This document shows, piece after piece, positions 11,535 through 22,400 of a DNA stretch of 64,000 bases. Origin of the DNA: Blepharisma japonicum (Eukaryota; Ciliophora; Heterotrichea; Heterotrichida; Blepharismidae); NCBI GenBank assembly GCA_949751835.1, contig CATKHK010000009.1, positions 620,001-684,000 of the forward strand, in the 5' to 3' direction. Within the stretch, counting starts at the first letter, position 1, and every line of letters begins with the position of its first letter. Under the pieces are notes generated by a model. It was not told the DNA's origin. It ran no database searches and was given only the letters and a program-made list of their open reading frames with translations. Made by a program: the position numbers and the translations under genes.

Positions 11535-12947
11535 ATGGATTCCCCTGCAAAGCGTCTTCATCTCATAAGTACTCATTTAACTGGTAGGCCTACTTTGTCG
11601 ATTACAGACAATCGTACAGGTAAAACTCTCGAAGTCCCAGTAAAATACAACTATATCGATGCCAAAGATCTATCCAAATTAAAAAGCGAGCATGGTGAGA
11701 ACCTAATGGTCTATGACCCTGGCTATATGAACACTATTAACTGCACCTCAAAAATAAGCTATATAGATGGCGACAAAGGTATTTTAGAATATCGAGGATA
11801 CCCTATAGAAGAATTAGCAGAAAAATCCACATTTCTCGAGGTCGCTTTTCTTTTGATTTATGGAGAACTCCCTACCCCATCTCAAAAAACCCTTTGGGAA
11901 CAAAGAATTTTACGTCATACTTATCTGCATACAGATATAGGTAAAATGATGCAAAGTTTTCACTATGATGCCCACCCTATGGGAATCGTGGTAAGCACAG
12001 TAAGTGCTATGAGCACTTTTCAGCCTGAACAAAACCCTACACTTCTTGTAGGAATTGACCCTTATTCAGACCCTTTGGTCCTCAATAAACAAATTCACAG
12101 AATTTTAGGTAGAATGCCTACAGTTGCTGCTTATGCTTATAGACACCGTATAGGAAGGCCTTATAATGAACCAGGACAAGGTCTTGGGTATATTGAAAAC
12201 TTTTTTTATATGTTAGACCGTCTTAATGAAACTAATTATGCACCTCACCCAAAATTGGTAAGAGCTTTAGACATTTTATTCATTTTGCATGCAGAGCATG
12301 AACTAAATTGCTCAACAGCAGCTATGAGACATCTAGCAAGCAGCGAAGTTGACGTCTATACTTGTGTAGCGGGCGCGGCAGCTGCACTATATGGCAGAAA
12401 ACATGGAGGAGCTAATGAAGCTGTGCTAAGAATGCTGGAAGAAATTGGGTCAGTTGAAAATATTCCAGCGTTTTTAGAAAAAGTTAAAAGTGGGAAAGGA
12501 AGACTTATGGGATTTGGACATAGAGTTTATAAGAATTATGACCCTAGAGCGAAAATTGTAAAAAGACTGGCAGATGACGTGTTTTCTATATGTGGGAAAG
12601 AGCCATTAATTGATATAGCAGTAGAGCTTGAAAGAATAGCGCTGACTGATAAATATTTTATTGATAGAAAGCTGTATCCAAATGTAGATTTTTATACGGG
12701 GGTTATTTATAAGTCAATGGGGTTCCCAACTGATATGTTCCCTGTGCTATTTACAATACCAAGAGTTGCGGGGTGGCTTGCGCATTGGAAAGAGTTCCAT
12801 TCTGATCCAGAAAATAAAATTGTGAGGCCAAGGCAAAATTATATTGGGTATACGACGAGGCATTATACGCCGATTTCTGAAAGAAAAGAGTCGAAAATTC
12901 ACCTTTATTCGCTCTCGTCAAATCACCAAAGAAGAAGAGAAGTTTAA
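11535..12947 (+). CDS. Citrate synthase with N-terminal PTS2 signal (peroxisomal type)
   Basis: A 470-residue citrate synthase, condensing acetyl-CoA and oxaloacetate to citrate. The catalytic His of [10 protein letters not shown], the His of GFGHRVYK and the Asp of PNVDFYTG are all present. At residues 7-15 the protein has RLHLISTHL, an exact fit to the PTS2 peroxisomal targeting consensus (R-L-x5-H-L), in the position used by plant glyoxysomal citrate synthases. There is no mitochondrial-type presequence. The enzyme should therefore serve the glyoxylate cycle in peroxisomes; the TCA-cycle isoform would be a different gene. The sequence type ([27 protein letters not shown]) also groups with the glyoxysomal/bacterial branch. 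The last 20 residues are unusual, Ser/Arg-rich and not conserved. Confidence 0.95.
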   Translation: MDSPAKRLHLISTHLTGRPTLSITDNRTGKTLEVPVKYNYIDAKDLSKLKSEHGENLMVYDPGYMNTINCTSKISYIDGDKGILEYRGYPIEELAEKSTFLEVAFLLIYGELPTPSQKTLWEQRILRHTYLHTDIGKMMQSFHYDAHPMGIVVSTVSAMSTFQPEQNPTLLVGIDPYSDPLVLNKQIHRILGRMPTVAAYAYRHRIGRPYNEPGQGLGYIENFFYMLDRLNETNYAPHPKLVRALDILFILHAEHELNCSTAAMRHLASSEVDVYTCVAGAAAALYGRKHGGANEAVLRMLEEIGSVENIPAFLEKVKSGKGRLMGFGHRVYKNYDPRAKIVKRLADDVFSICGKEPLIDIAVELERIALTDKYFIDRKLYPNVDFYTGVIYKSMGFPTDMFPVLFTIPRVAGWLAHWKEFHSDPENKIVRPRQNYIGYTTRHYTPISERKESKIHLYSLSSNHQRRREV

Positions 12948-13738
12948 ATTAAGGTTATTTGCATTGCTAAAAATGCTTTATTCATGTAAATTATGGGTGG
13001 TTATTAATAGGACAGATTTTATTATCATTGAGAAAGATAAATATAGTTTTCTGTATTAAAAGACAAAATAATGATTTATAAATTAGTTTACACGATAGTT
13101 TTTGCAATGAAGTTATCCTGTCTAGTTATGGTACATTTCTAATTTTCATATTTTTATCATTTTTTATAAATGTTCGCAATTAATATTATTAACCTCTATT
13201 AGAAATATAAAGCAGTCTATTTAAGCAGCTATTAATGTATAGCTTTTGTTTGCTTTATTTTATTAGATGCTATCAAGTAAATGTGAAATTTAGATGCTGC
13301 TGTCTTTAATTTAAGTATTTTTAAGTAACTCTTATAAGTTTTAACTTGATTGAGATATTTACAATTTATATAATAAGCTAACGTAAATATGATATAAAGA
13401 AAATAATAAAGCTATGATTAATATACGAATATTATAAGCAATAGTAAAATTCATTCTTTGTCATAATTTATATTAACGCCATCCTTTCCATTTGCATAAA
13501 TCACTCATTATGTGTGTGCTTTTTGAATTATATAAATATTTTGTTTAATATTAATTTGATAGCTTTTCTTTAAAATCCAGGATTTCTAGCTTATTTGTGA
13601 ACTGGAAAATCCATTTGACCTAAACATGGAAGACTTTTCATAAAAGAATTTTAAATAAAATCTTATTCTTTTAATAAAATGTAAATTTACTATTGAAATT
13701 ACTAAAATAAATAATTATGATAGCATTTTATTTTTTCC
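12948..13738. other. Intergenic region
   Basis: About 790 nt of AT-rich spacer between same-strand genes. No coding frame, RNA gene or repeat was found. Confidence 0.6.
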
Positions 13739-14227
13739 ATGAAAGCAAACTTGCTATTGGCGTATAGGCGGATGGCATTTCCTGTCGGCATTATCACAAC
13801 TACTTGCAAAAAAGATATAGGGATCCTCAAAGAAGGATCTTTTAGAGGAAGCACAGTTTCTTCATTTAGGGTTTTAGATTTAGAAGGAAACTTTTATTTT
13901 ACTTATAATAAGTCAAGAATTATGGTTTCCGCATTAGAAGATTCTTGTGCAATGCATTTTTTACACCAAGGACAAGAAGATTTAGCACTCAAGTTTGCAG
14001 TATCACGATTGACCTGTGAAGAGCAATTTGAAGGCCTGAATATTAAGATGAAGCATGGGCTGCCTATTTTATCTCATTATCATAGCTTATTACTCTGTAA
14101 AATTGAAAAAGCGGTCGAGCATGGCTCTGGAGTAGTTTATCTTGGAAAAATATTTCATGCTGAAGAAAAAGAGACAAAACCATTGCTATATATTCATAAC
14201 GGAACTGTGGCCGCTTTGAATATTTAA
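13739..14227 (+). CDS. Flavin-reductase-like (FMN-binding split-barrel) protein
   Basis: A 162-residue protein with the layout of the flavin reductase-like domain: an N-terminal RRMAFPVGIITT strand, a GSTVSSFRVLDLEGNFYFTYNK-type segment that in the family lines the FMN site (here given as two overlapping parts, GSTVSSF and NFYFTYNKS), a mid LHQGQEDLALKFA helix, and a C-terminal HGSGVVYLGKIF strand followed by PLLYIHNG. Length fits the family (about 160). Such proteins reduce flavin with NAD(P)H or bind FMN/heme. No targeting signal is evident. The substrate cannot be told. Alternative: a pyridoxamine-phosphate-oxidase-like split barrel, which shares the fold. Confidence 0.7.
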   Translation: MKANLLLAYRRMAFPVGIITTTCKKDIGILKEGSFRGSTVSSFRVLDLEGNFYFTYNKSRIMVSALEDSCAMHFLHQGQEDLALKFAVSRLTCEEQFEGLNIKMKHGLPILSHYHSLLLCKIEKAVEHGSGVVYLGKIFHAEEKETKPLLYIHNGTVAALNI

Positions 14228-14501
14228 ATAAAACATAGTTATTTTGCCAGACTAGTTTATTGATAAATAAAGATAATTAAATCTGATATTAATTTAGATA
14301 CGATTGGTGTTGAAAAGGGGATTTGAGAGTTTACAGCCTTACTATTAATTTAATTTTAATGTTTAAATTAAAGCCCCTACATTATTTACATTATTTATTT
14401 GAAAACGATATGAAAAAAAGTTTTATCACTTATATATCCTTAAAATAATATAAATTATGTCTCATTCTTAGTTATTTATCGAGAGCTATTATATAATTCT
14501 A

Positions 14502-15200
14502 TTAAAGTCTCTGCTCTTTTTCCATTTCCACATCTTTTTCTTCATATACCTCTATCCCATTTCGATGCAAAAATACGAAAATATAAATCGACCCATAAAA
14601 AATCCAAAGCAAACAAGTAAGCACTGACAGTGTAGGCCCATTGGTGCAGCAAACTTTTTTATCAGAAACATCTTTACAATCTGCATCATAGCCTGAGTCA
14701 CTGACTCCTGCCCATATTAGAAGTCCTAATAAGTGGCAAAAGAACCCACAAGATGGCCATAAATAAGATACCCAATTTTTACAGAAGCGCTTTTCCATAA
14801 GATGAAAAGCCACTCTAATCATTCAAATTGTAAGAAAAACCAGCGAAAGGATCTCAAAAAAGGTATAAGCTTCAGCAGCACTATATAGATTTTTAAAAGT
14901 GTCTTTTGTTTGCTCATTATCTAAAGAGCTTTTATCTTTTAGCTTGTAGTAGGACTCCCCTGATATTTGGGGCCATCCAGTTTCAACGTAGAATAGACCT
15001 CCTTCCCATTCTGTTTGGTCATCCCCTTGGCGAACCCAACGACGAGTGCCAAGGCAGCCTATCATCCAAACTACAAGAGTGTGCTGCAAAAGCAGGATCA
15101 GGTACCACCAATATCTTAATTTCATTCATAAAAATTGTATTTCTATGCTTGGCTCAGGTGGGATTTCTTCGTTTTCTTCAATTTTTTGGTCAGGTTCCAT
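14502..15200 (-). CDS. Four-TM membrane protein, claudin/PMP22-like topology
   Basis: Read from ATG at 15200 through two TGA (Trp) codons, giving 232 residues; a start further in would lose the acidic cytosolic leader. Four hydrophobic segments are visible: WWYLILLLQHTLVVWMIGCL, a second around the FFEILSLVFLTIW region, a third around CGFFCHLLGLLIWAG, and a fourth around LTCLLWIFYGSIYIFVFL. The first loop carries RRWVRQGDDQTEWEGGLF and the second loop a C-x(n)-CC motif. This resembles tetraspan/claudin-like ciliate families. A second four-TM protein at 29027-29644 has a similar plan. Function unknown. Confidence 0.75.
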
Positions 15201-15386
15201 AATAAAGATTATAATGAAACTAATTCGGAAGCATTATTTGAATTATTTATTGTGGGCTTAATTAAGTTCACTCCTAGATTTTTTTAATGAAATTTAGATT
15301 TAATATAACTTTTTATAAAAGATAAGAACATTTTCAATTGATTATGAAAACCCGTATAAATAGTATATGATTAATTTAGTCATAAG

Positions 15387-15911
15387 TTATTTTGGCCCTG
15401 TCATTTCTGCAGCTTGCCTTCTTATTCTTTTGTCATATTCCTCTCTATCCCTCATATACAAATTGTAAGGCTCTGCTTGTGCAGGACTCTGAGGGTTCGG
15501 GTTATTCAATAAATCTTGGATTCCTATCAAAATTTGTTTAATCGTTATACTCGGTCTTCAATCTTCGTCTTCATTAAGTATACTTAAGCATACAGTTCCA
15601 CTAGGGTATATATTAGGGTGAAATAAAACAGGCTCAAATTTGCATTTAGGCGGTTTCGCTGGGTATTCGTCAGAAAAGTCCATCATCATTTTAAATACTC
15701 CTCCTTCCCAAGGAGTATTCTTTTTTCCTGGGATCCCGCATTCCCATTTCATCAAATTTGGGGCTCCTTCTGAGTTTACAGTAGGTTTCGCATAAAATCC
15801 ATGAGGATGGTCGCGCCTCCAAAGCTTTCTTTCTTCTTGTAATCTTCCAATTACAATTGAATTCCTACTTACCATTATAAGTTTTGGCTGATTTTCTATT
15901 AATTTTATCAT
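15387..15911 (-). CDS. UBC9: SUMO-conjugating enzyme UBC9
   Basis: An E2 enzyme of up to 174 residues. [17 protein letters not shown] at the N-terminus, [30 protein letters not shown] with the active-site Cys, and the [19 protein letters not shown] helix are the UBC9 signature, including the insertion that distinguishes UBC9 from ubiquitin E2s. The Trp of the conserved DWRP motif is a TGA codon (15558-15560). The first ATG is at 15911, but the Met codon at 15875 (MVSRNS...) gives an N-terminus nearer the family length, so translation may begin there. The enzyme transfers SUMO from the E1 SAE1/2 to target lysines, mainly in the nucleus. Confidence 0.95.
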
Positions 15912-16078
15912 ATTTTCTCGTTTTATTTAATTCCACCTAAAAAATTTGATTCATATATAAATTGATTATGAAGCTGATTTTAATGTGGGTAAGAAATACT
16001 CAAAGAGCTCAATAACCTGCAGAATTTTATCGTAAGTTCATAGAGTTAAGCTATTTTATAATAAATTTTAGCCATTAA

Positions 16079-17692
16079 ATGCTAAGAAGAGTAGCATCAC
16101 TCAGCACTAAGGTTCTTACACCTCAGCCTGCTGCTTGGTTCTCAAGTAAGATCAACATCAACCAAGCTGCTGGGATTCTCAGAGAAAAAGTGGCAAAAAT
16201 AACCCAAACAAACGACTTGAATGAATTTGGGACTGTAATTTCAATTGGAGACGGTATTGCCAGAGTTTATGGACTGGGCAAGGTAAAAGCAGGAGAGATG
16301 GTTGAGTTCCGAACTGGAGTCAAAGGAATGGCTCTCAACTTGGAAAGCGACAATGTCGGTGTTGTCGTGCTTGGAAATGATAGAGAAATTCAAGAAGGAG
16401 ACGTCGTCAAAAGAACTGGAACCATTGTTGATGTCCCTGTAGGAGAAGAATTGCTAGGAAGAGTCATCGACTCTCTTGGTAACCCTATTGACGGAAAAGG
16501 CCCAGTCAAAACTAAAGCAAGAGCTAGAATTGAACTTAAAGCTCCTGGAATCATCCCTAGAAAATCAGTCCACGAGCCAATGCAGACTGGCCTCAAGGCT
16601 GTTGACTCTTTAGTACCTATTGGAAGAGGTCAAAGAGAGCTTATCATTGGAGACAGACAGACTGGAAAAACTGCAATTGCCATTGATACCATTCTTAACC
16701 AAAAGAGAAACTTTGAAGACGAAACCAAAGCCAAAAGCAGACTCTATTGCATTTATGTTGCTATTGGACAAAAAAGATCAACTGTAGCCAATATTGTTAG
16801 AAGTCTTACTCAGCATGACGCTATGAAATACACAATTATTGTGGCTTCAACTGCTTCAGAGGCAGCACCACTGCAGTTCTTAGCACCTTACGCAGGATGC
16901 GCCATTGGTGAACACTTTAGAGATAATGGAAAGCATGCCCTTATTATTTATGATGATCTTAGTAAACAAGCTGTTGCATATCGTCAAATGTCTCTATTGC
17001 TAAGAAGACCTCCAGGAAGAGAAGCATACCCTGGCGATGTCTTCTATCTCCACTCAAGACTTCTAGAAAGAGCAGCAAAGATGCATGCTAAATATGGAGG
17101 TGGATCTTTAACAGCTTTGCCAGTCATTGAAACTCAAGCTGGTGATGTCTCAGCATATATTCCTACCAATGTCATTTCCATTACTGATGGCCAAATTTTC
17201 TTAGAAACTGAACTTTTCTATAAAGGTATTCGTCCAGCAATCAATGTCGGTCTTTCAGTCAGCAGAGTCGGAAGTGCTGCACAAATTAAAGCTATGAAAC
17301 AAGTCGCAGGTAGCTTAAAACTTGAGCTTGCCCAATACAGAGAAGTCGCTGCATTTGCCCAGTTCGGGTCAGATTTAGATGCAGCAACCCAAAGACAGCT
17401 CAACAGAGGAGCTCAGCTCACTGAATTATTAAAGCAAAAACAATACGTCCCAATGGCTGCAGAAGAACAAGTTTGTGTGGTCTATGCTGGTGTAAGAGGA
17501 TTCCTTGATAACGTTTTGACTTCAGAAATCGCCAAATTCGAAAAAGGATTCTTAGAAGCCTTACGAACAAGAAACCCAGATATTTTGGCAGCTATTAGAA
17601 ACGATGGAGTTTTGTCCAAAGAAACTGACGAAAAACTTAAGGCAGTCCTGACAGAATACATGCCAAGCGCAGGACTACAAATGAAGTCCTAA
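16079..17692 (+). CDS. ATP5F1A: Mitochondrial ATP synthase F1 subunit alpha
   Basis: A 537-residue F1 alpha subunit. The first 20-25 residues ([13 protein letters not shown] then AAWFSSK) form an Arg/Ser-rich mitochondrial presequence. The nucleotide-binding P-loop is GDRQTGKTA, the Walker B region is [13 protein letters not shown], and the conserved Ser/Arg pair is in [13 protein letters not shown]. It forms the non-catalytic nucleotide sites of the alpha3-beta3 hexamer in the inner membrane. Codon use is strongly biased, as expected for high expression. No intron; no in-frame TGA. Gap of about 170 nt to the divergent UBC9 start. Confidence 0.97.
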   Translation: MLRRVASLSTKVLTPQPAAWFSSKININQAAGILREKVAKITQTNDLNEFGTVISIGDGIARVYGLGKVKAGEMVEFRTGVKGMALNLESDNVGVVVLGNDREIQEGDVVKRTGTIVDVPVGEELLGRVIDSLGNPIDGKGPVKTKARARIELKAPGIIPRKSVHEPMQTGLKAVDSLVPIGRGQRELIIGDRQTGKTAIAIDTILNQKRNFEDETKAKSRLYCIYVAIGQKRSTVANIVRSLTQHDAMKYTIIVASTASEAAPLQFLAPYAGCAIGEHFRDNGKHALIIYDDLSKQAVAYRQMSLLLRRPPGREAYPGDVFYLHSRLLERAAKMHAKYGGGSLTALPVIETQAGDVSAYIPTNVISITDGQIFLETELFYKGIRPAINVGLSVSRVGSAAQIKAMKQVAGSLKLELAQYREVAAFAQFGSDLDAATQRQLNRGAQLTELLKQKQYVPMAAEEQVCVVYAGVRGFLDNVLTSEIAKFEKGFLEALRTRNPDILAAIRNDGVLSKETDEKLKAVLTEYMPSAGLQMKS

Positions 17693-17772
17693 ATAATTTC
17701 TTCTTAACGAGGATTTATGGATATTTATTAATTTCTAATATATTATGGGCTGCTTTAAAGGTAAAAATGCAG

Positions 17773-18069
17773 TTATTTTAGTCCAAAGCTTGAGCCAAAA
17801 GAGTCTTTAGCTGGGTTTATTCCAAATTCACCTTCTTTTATCTTCACATTTTTGTGGATGTTTACTTTCAGCATTTTTTGGCTAAATTTTTCATCTTCTG
17901 TGAGCTGATTTTTTGTGGGTTTGCTGAAAAAAGAAGTGACCATTTCTTCAGGTTCAAGTAAAGGATGGGTTAAAGAATAAATTCCTTTCTTTTCTCCGCA
18001 TGTCTTGTGAATTGCGTAGAGATTTTTAATTTTGTTTTTTGTAAAATATTCTAGGAGCTTGGTATTCAT
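17773..18069 (-). CDS. Unknown 98-residue protein
   Basis: An intact frame of 98 codons, convergent with the ATP synthase alpha gene (80-nt spacer) and divergent from the Sfi1-like gene. The product is basic with a helical N-terminus and ends in a Gly/Ser/Phe tail (FGSSFGLK). No signal peptide, membrane segment or known motif. It is short, so a chance frame is possible, but its codon use and clean flanks favour a real gene. Confidence 0.5.
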   Translation of the reverse strand: MNTKLLEYFTKNKIKNLYAIHKTCGEKKGIYSLTHPLLEPEEMVTSFFSKPTKNQLTEDEKFSQKMLKVNIHKNVKIKEGEFGINPAKDSFGSSFGLK

Positions 18070-18254
18070 TTATATATCATAAATTTTAATAATAAATCAT
18101 TAAGAATTCCTTCGAATATTTTAAAAATAATTTTTTGAATGATAAATAATGTAAATTCTCCTTTGAAATTAGATACTACTATTATAATTTCAGAAAATTA
18201 ATATAATTTTATAATTCGAAATACAAATGAATTTGAATAAAATTCTTAATAAAA

Positions 18255-21200
18255 ATGAAAGCTTTTTCAAAATCCCCTTTTCGAGTTCAAAAGCCTGCTT
18301 CAAAATTATGAGATGAAGACACAGATCCCAATTTTACCACGATTTCGGAAAAGTATAAAAGAAAATATGATAAAATCAAGGCTGCTCTCGACATAGAAAT
18401 AAATCTAAGAAAAAACATTGAAGTCAAGCTAATTGAGTCTAAAAACCTCAGTACTTTAGCTGAAACCAAATTTAATCAAGACATCAAAAAGCATTTAGAA
18501 TCTATTTTTGAACTTAAAGAAAAGCTAAGGATTTCAGAAATAGAAAAAGCTGAAATGTCCGTTAAGCTAGCAGAGCTGAATCTTGAAATTGAAAAAATTC
18601 ATAAAGAAAATAAATCTTTGAATGAAGGATTTATTCTTCTGAAAAATGAGCTCAATGTTTCTGAAAGAAATTTAAAGATATGGAAACAAAAATTCGAAGA
18701 AATTGAAAATCATGATAAACAGCAGATAATGGAGCTTAATCGCTTAAAATGCGAAATTGAAGAAAAAGATAAGAGTGTTTCAGCACTCCAAAGTGATTAT
18801 AAAAATAAATTATTGACTGAAAAATCAAAAACCCATGGGCTTGTAAAAGATTATCTTTCAATGAAATCTGAAATATTTAGGAAAAGCATTAAAAATTACA
18901 AAAAAGCTGCAACAATAATGATGGCGAATTTATTGAAAAGGAATCTAAATCATTCAAAAATGGAAGCTCTTTTAAAAACAAAGCAAATCTCAATATTAAA
19001 GAAATTGAATGAAAAAGCTTGTGAAGTGCATATAAAGAATAAAGCAAATACTCATTTGATTTTTTATTTAAATTCCTGAAAATTTTTCTGTAGAAGCCAA
19101 GTTGCATATAAAGCTAAGGTGTCATCCTCGATGAAAATATTAAATGTCATTTTTTCCACAAAAATTCATAATAATTTTATTGAAAAATTCAATTTATGGA
19201 AAATAAAAACAAATAAAAGAAAAAAATCTTTATTGAAATATAAGAAACATGAAAACGAAATGCTATCAAAAATTTTTAATATAAAAACTCTCACATTGAT
19301 GAAGCAAAGCTTTGGTATTTGGCAAAAAGAGTCATTAAACTTAAAATCTACCAACTCAATAAATTTTATGTATAAAATTCATGAAAAAGAAAAATTATCA
19401 CTTTGCCTTGGCATGTGTATACAAAAATGGAAAAATAATACGATAAAAACACATTTAGAATCAAATACAAAAACTTATAGCCAAGACATGTCTAAATTAG
19501 AATTTTCGGAACAACAAAATAAAAGCTTAATCAAATTGATAAAAAATTGAAACTTGAAAAATTTATTCTTTATTCTAGAAAAAAAGCTAATGAATAGATA
19601 TCATATCTTTAATGAAATAAAATCTTATAGCGAAGATAGATTAAACCTCTATTCAGGGTTTAAAATATTTATAAGATTAGAAAAAGACCAGATAAAAAGA
19701 AAATTTAATCAATGAAGAATCAATGTTTATAATATTAATATAGACTATTTATGTGAGCGACATGAATCTCATAGGCTTGATAAAGAAGATTTGATAGCAC
19801 ATACAAATGAATTAGAAAGAATTGTGGTAGATCTTAAAGATGAATTGAAATCTCAATTTATCAAAAAAGCAGATAAAATTGACAAAATGCTAAGAAAAAA
19901 TTTAATGAGAGAAAACTTTGATATCATAAAAGAAATATATATTAAAGGAAAAAGAATAAATTTTGGATTTCAAAGACTTTTATCCTTATATTCTGCTCAC
20001 AATAGAAGTCTGGGATTTAAGTGTATTATTGATAAATATCAGCAAGCTATATATAAAACAAAAAGAGGAAGAAAAATGGCTGAATATTTAAGGAAAAAGA
20101 ATTTGTTAAGAAAAAGAGCTGTCTTTATAAATTTAAAAAATCTTGCAGTGCTATCAAAGCTTAATAAAAAAGGTTTATTAAGAATAATGAAGAGGAATAT
20201 ACAAAAGCAAATTATTGATAATTTCAAAAAATGAAAATCAATGACTGTTAGCATGGATATGGATAACATGAAGCAAAATTTAATTAAATTCAAAGAAGAA
20301 AAAAATTCAGCAAATTCAAAACTTGTGCAAGCTCTTGCTATTATTGAAGAATCTGATAAGATAACACAGATGTTTGAATTTAATCTCAAGCAAAAAATCT
20401 TAAGATCACTTTACATAAGATTTGAAAAGAAATACACTGAAATTATTCGCAGGAGCTTAGAAAACTGGAATAAAATGGCTAGAGAAGTAATGAATAAAAT
20501 AAAAGTTAAAAAAGATAATGCTAAAGTACTGAAGAAAGCTTTGATGATATTCCAAAGAAAAGAAAAAACTGAAATAAAAACACACCTTCACAATAAATTT
20601 CACGATTGACTATCGTATATAAGAAATAAAATGTTGAAAACTAAATGCATAGCAAATAAATGTAAAAAACTGAAATTGTGAAAAAAATCAATAATTATAA
20701 AAGCATGGAAAAAATACACAATAGACAGACTCATTTCAAAAAAGAAATTGCTAAAAGAATTGAAAAATCAAATTAAATTAAAAATTTCGTCAGCTGTCTT
20801 AAAGTGAAAATCTGTAATAGAAAAAGAAAAATTTGAAGAGACAAACCAAAAAGTTCTTTCACTCCTACAAGAAAAAGAAAAAGATTTTTCAAATATGGCT
20901 CAGATGGCGCAGTACTATAACTTATCTGAAATTAATAGAGAAAATACAGAAAAAACTTTAAGGAGATTGGTTATTGGAAAAATGATTAAAATTATTGAGT
21001 CATCAAATAGCTGTTTTAAGAAAGATACAATTTATATATTAAAACAAAACTCATTTATGCACAGAAGCAGTGAGGAAAGTTTAATAAAATTAGGAAAAAT
21101 TAAATCGAAATTTTTGATAAAGCAGGTATTCAATTTATGAAATTATTGCTTAAAAGTTCAATTAAAAATAGAAAATGCAGAATTAACTGTATCAAATAAG

Positions 21201-22400
21201 AAAAAATTGAGAAGATACAAAGAAAAAATGCAAAATACTGTTGAAAAACATGAGGAACTTTCATCACTTTATGCATCTCAACAAAATTTTATGAAATCAA
21301 AGCTAAATAGAGTATTGGAAAATAGAAAACAGATTTTGTCAATTAAATTACTCAAAAAAACCTTAAATGAATGATGCAATCTCCGTAGTCAAAAAAAATG
21401 CTGTCTTAAATCACTTCTTAAAATAAAAGAAATGATGGCCATAAGGCTTGCTTTCGGAATGCTCAAAAAAATGTCAATCTCTCAATTTAAAGCGCAATTC
21501 AAACAAATTGAGCAAGCGTTTTCAATAGAATTAAAAAAATACAAAGAAAGGGCCAATATTTTATTAAAATTATTAAAGAAAGAAGGAATTCCTGATAACT
21601 TTATTTATGAGTTTATATCTATAAATGAATCAAGCAGCTTGATGAGATCTCAGCTAGTATCTCCAGCAAGAAAATTTAAAAAATCGCCAACTAATAGTAT
21701 TGTGCGCAAAAAAGTAGAAAATTCAGTAAGGAAAGTTATTTCAGTATTTCAAAATCCTTATTTATTATATTCTTTTAAGAAATGAAAGAAAACAGTTAAT
21801 CAATATATTGAAAAGTACCAGCATCTTAATCGGCATCAGCTATTAAATTCAATTAAAAGTTTAGAAAAACAAATTTCTGGCTTAGTTTCACAACAAGAAA
21901 AAAATTTAATGAAAATAACCAAATTCCAAGCTGTGCTGAATTCTAATACAAAAAAATGTATAAAAAGTAAAAATGTCGCAATAGCAGTAATCGTGAAAAC
22001 TATAAAAAATAGCATTTTTTCTGCATTTAATATATGAAACATTGCAAGACTCAACACAAGAGCTCATGAAATTATAGGATTTCTTAATGAAAAAGAAAGA
22101 GAATTATTTTCCTATAAAAGAAAAATTTTAATGGTTGAAGAAGAAAAAATCAAAGGAGATATGAAGCTAAAAAAGCAGAATGAAGACGCTGATAAGCTTG
22201 TATTTGCAATATCTGAGCTAACTGATGAAAGAGATGATTTGCTCAAACAATTATCAGACCGCGAAGTTTCTATAAGAAAACTGCTTAAAGAAAATTCAAC
22301 TCTTGCAATAAAATTAAGCAAGGCTCAAGTTGAAGCTGAACACCTTATTCAGCTTGCTGAAGATTCATTTATGAATACTGAAAAAGACCTTTTTAAATAA
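18255..22400 (+). CDS. Sfi1-like centrin-binding repeat protein
   Basis: One continuous frame of 1,381 residues when TGA is read as Trp (about a dozen TGA codons break it under the standard code). After a coiled-coil leader of about 200 residues the protein is a series of short helices with an aliphatic/aromatic pattern ending in W, spaced roughly 25-70 residues apart: for example SFGIWQKE, CIQKWKNN, SLENWNKM, IIKAWKKY, AVLKWKSV, VFNLWNYC, TLNEWCNL, AFNIWNIA. This is the Sfi1 repeat pattern, each Trp helix binding one centrin. The C-terminal 120 residues are again coiled coil. In ciliates Sfi1-like proteins with centrin build contractile filament systems and basal-body links; heterotrichs are highly contractile. 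Repeat identity is by pattern only. The composition is extremely Lys/Asn/Ile-rich. Confidence 0.75.

Noticed and set aside
15387-15911. Apparent stop in the middle of UBC9 and many other genes (broken genes or sequencing errors)
   Set aside because: Each is TGA, usually at a conserved Trp, and all frames continue without loss of homology; the genetic code explains them.
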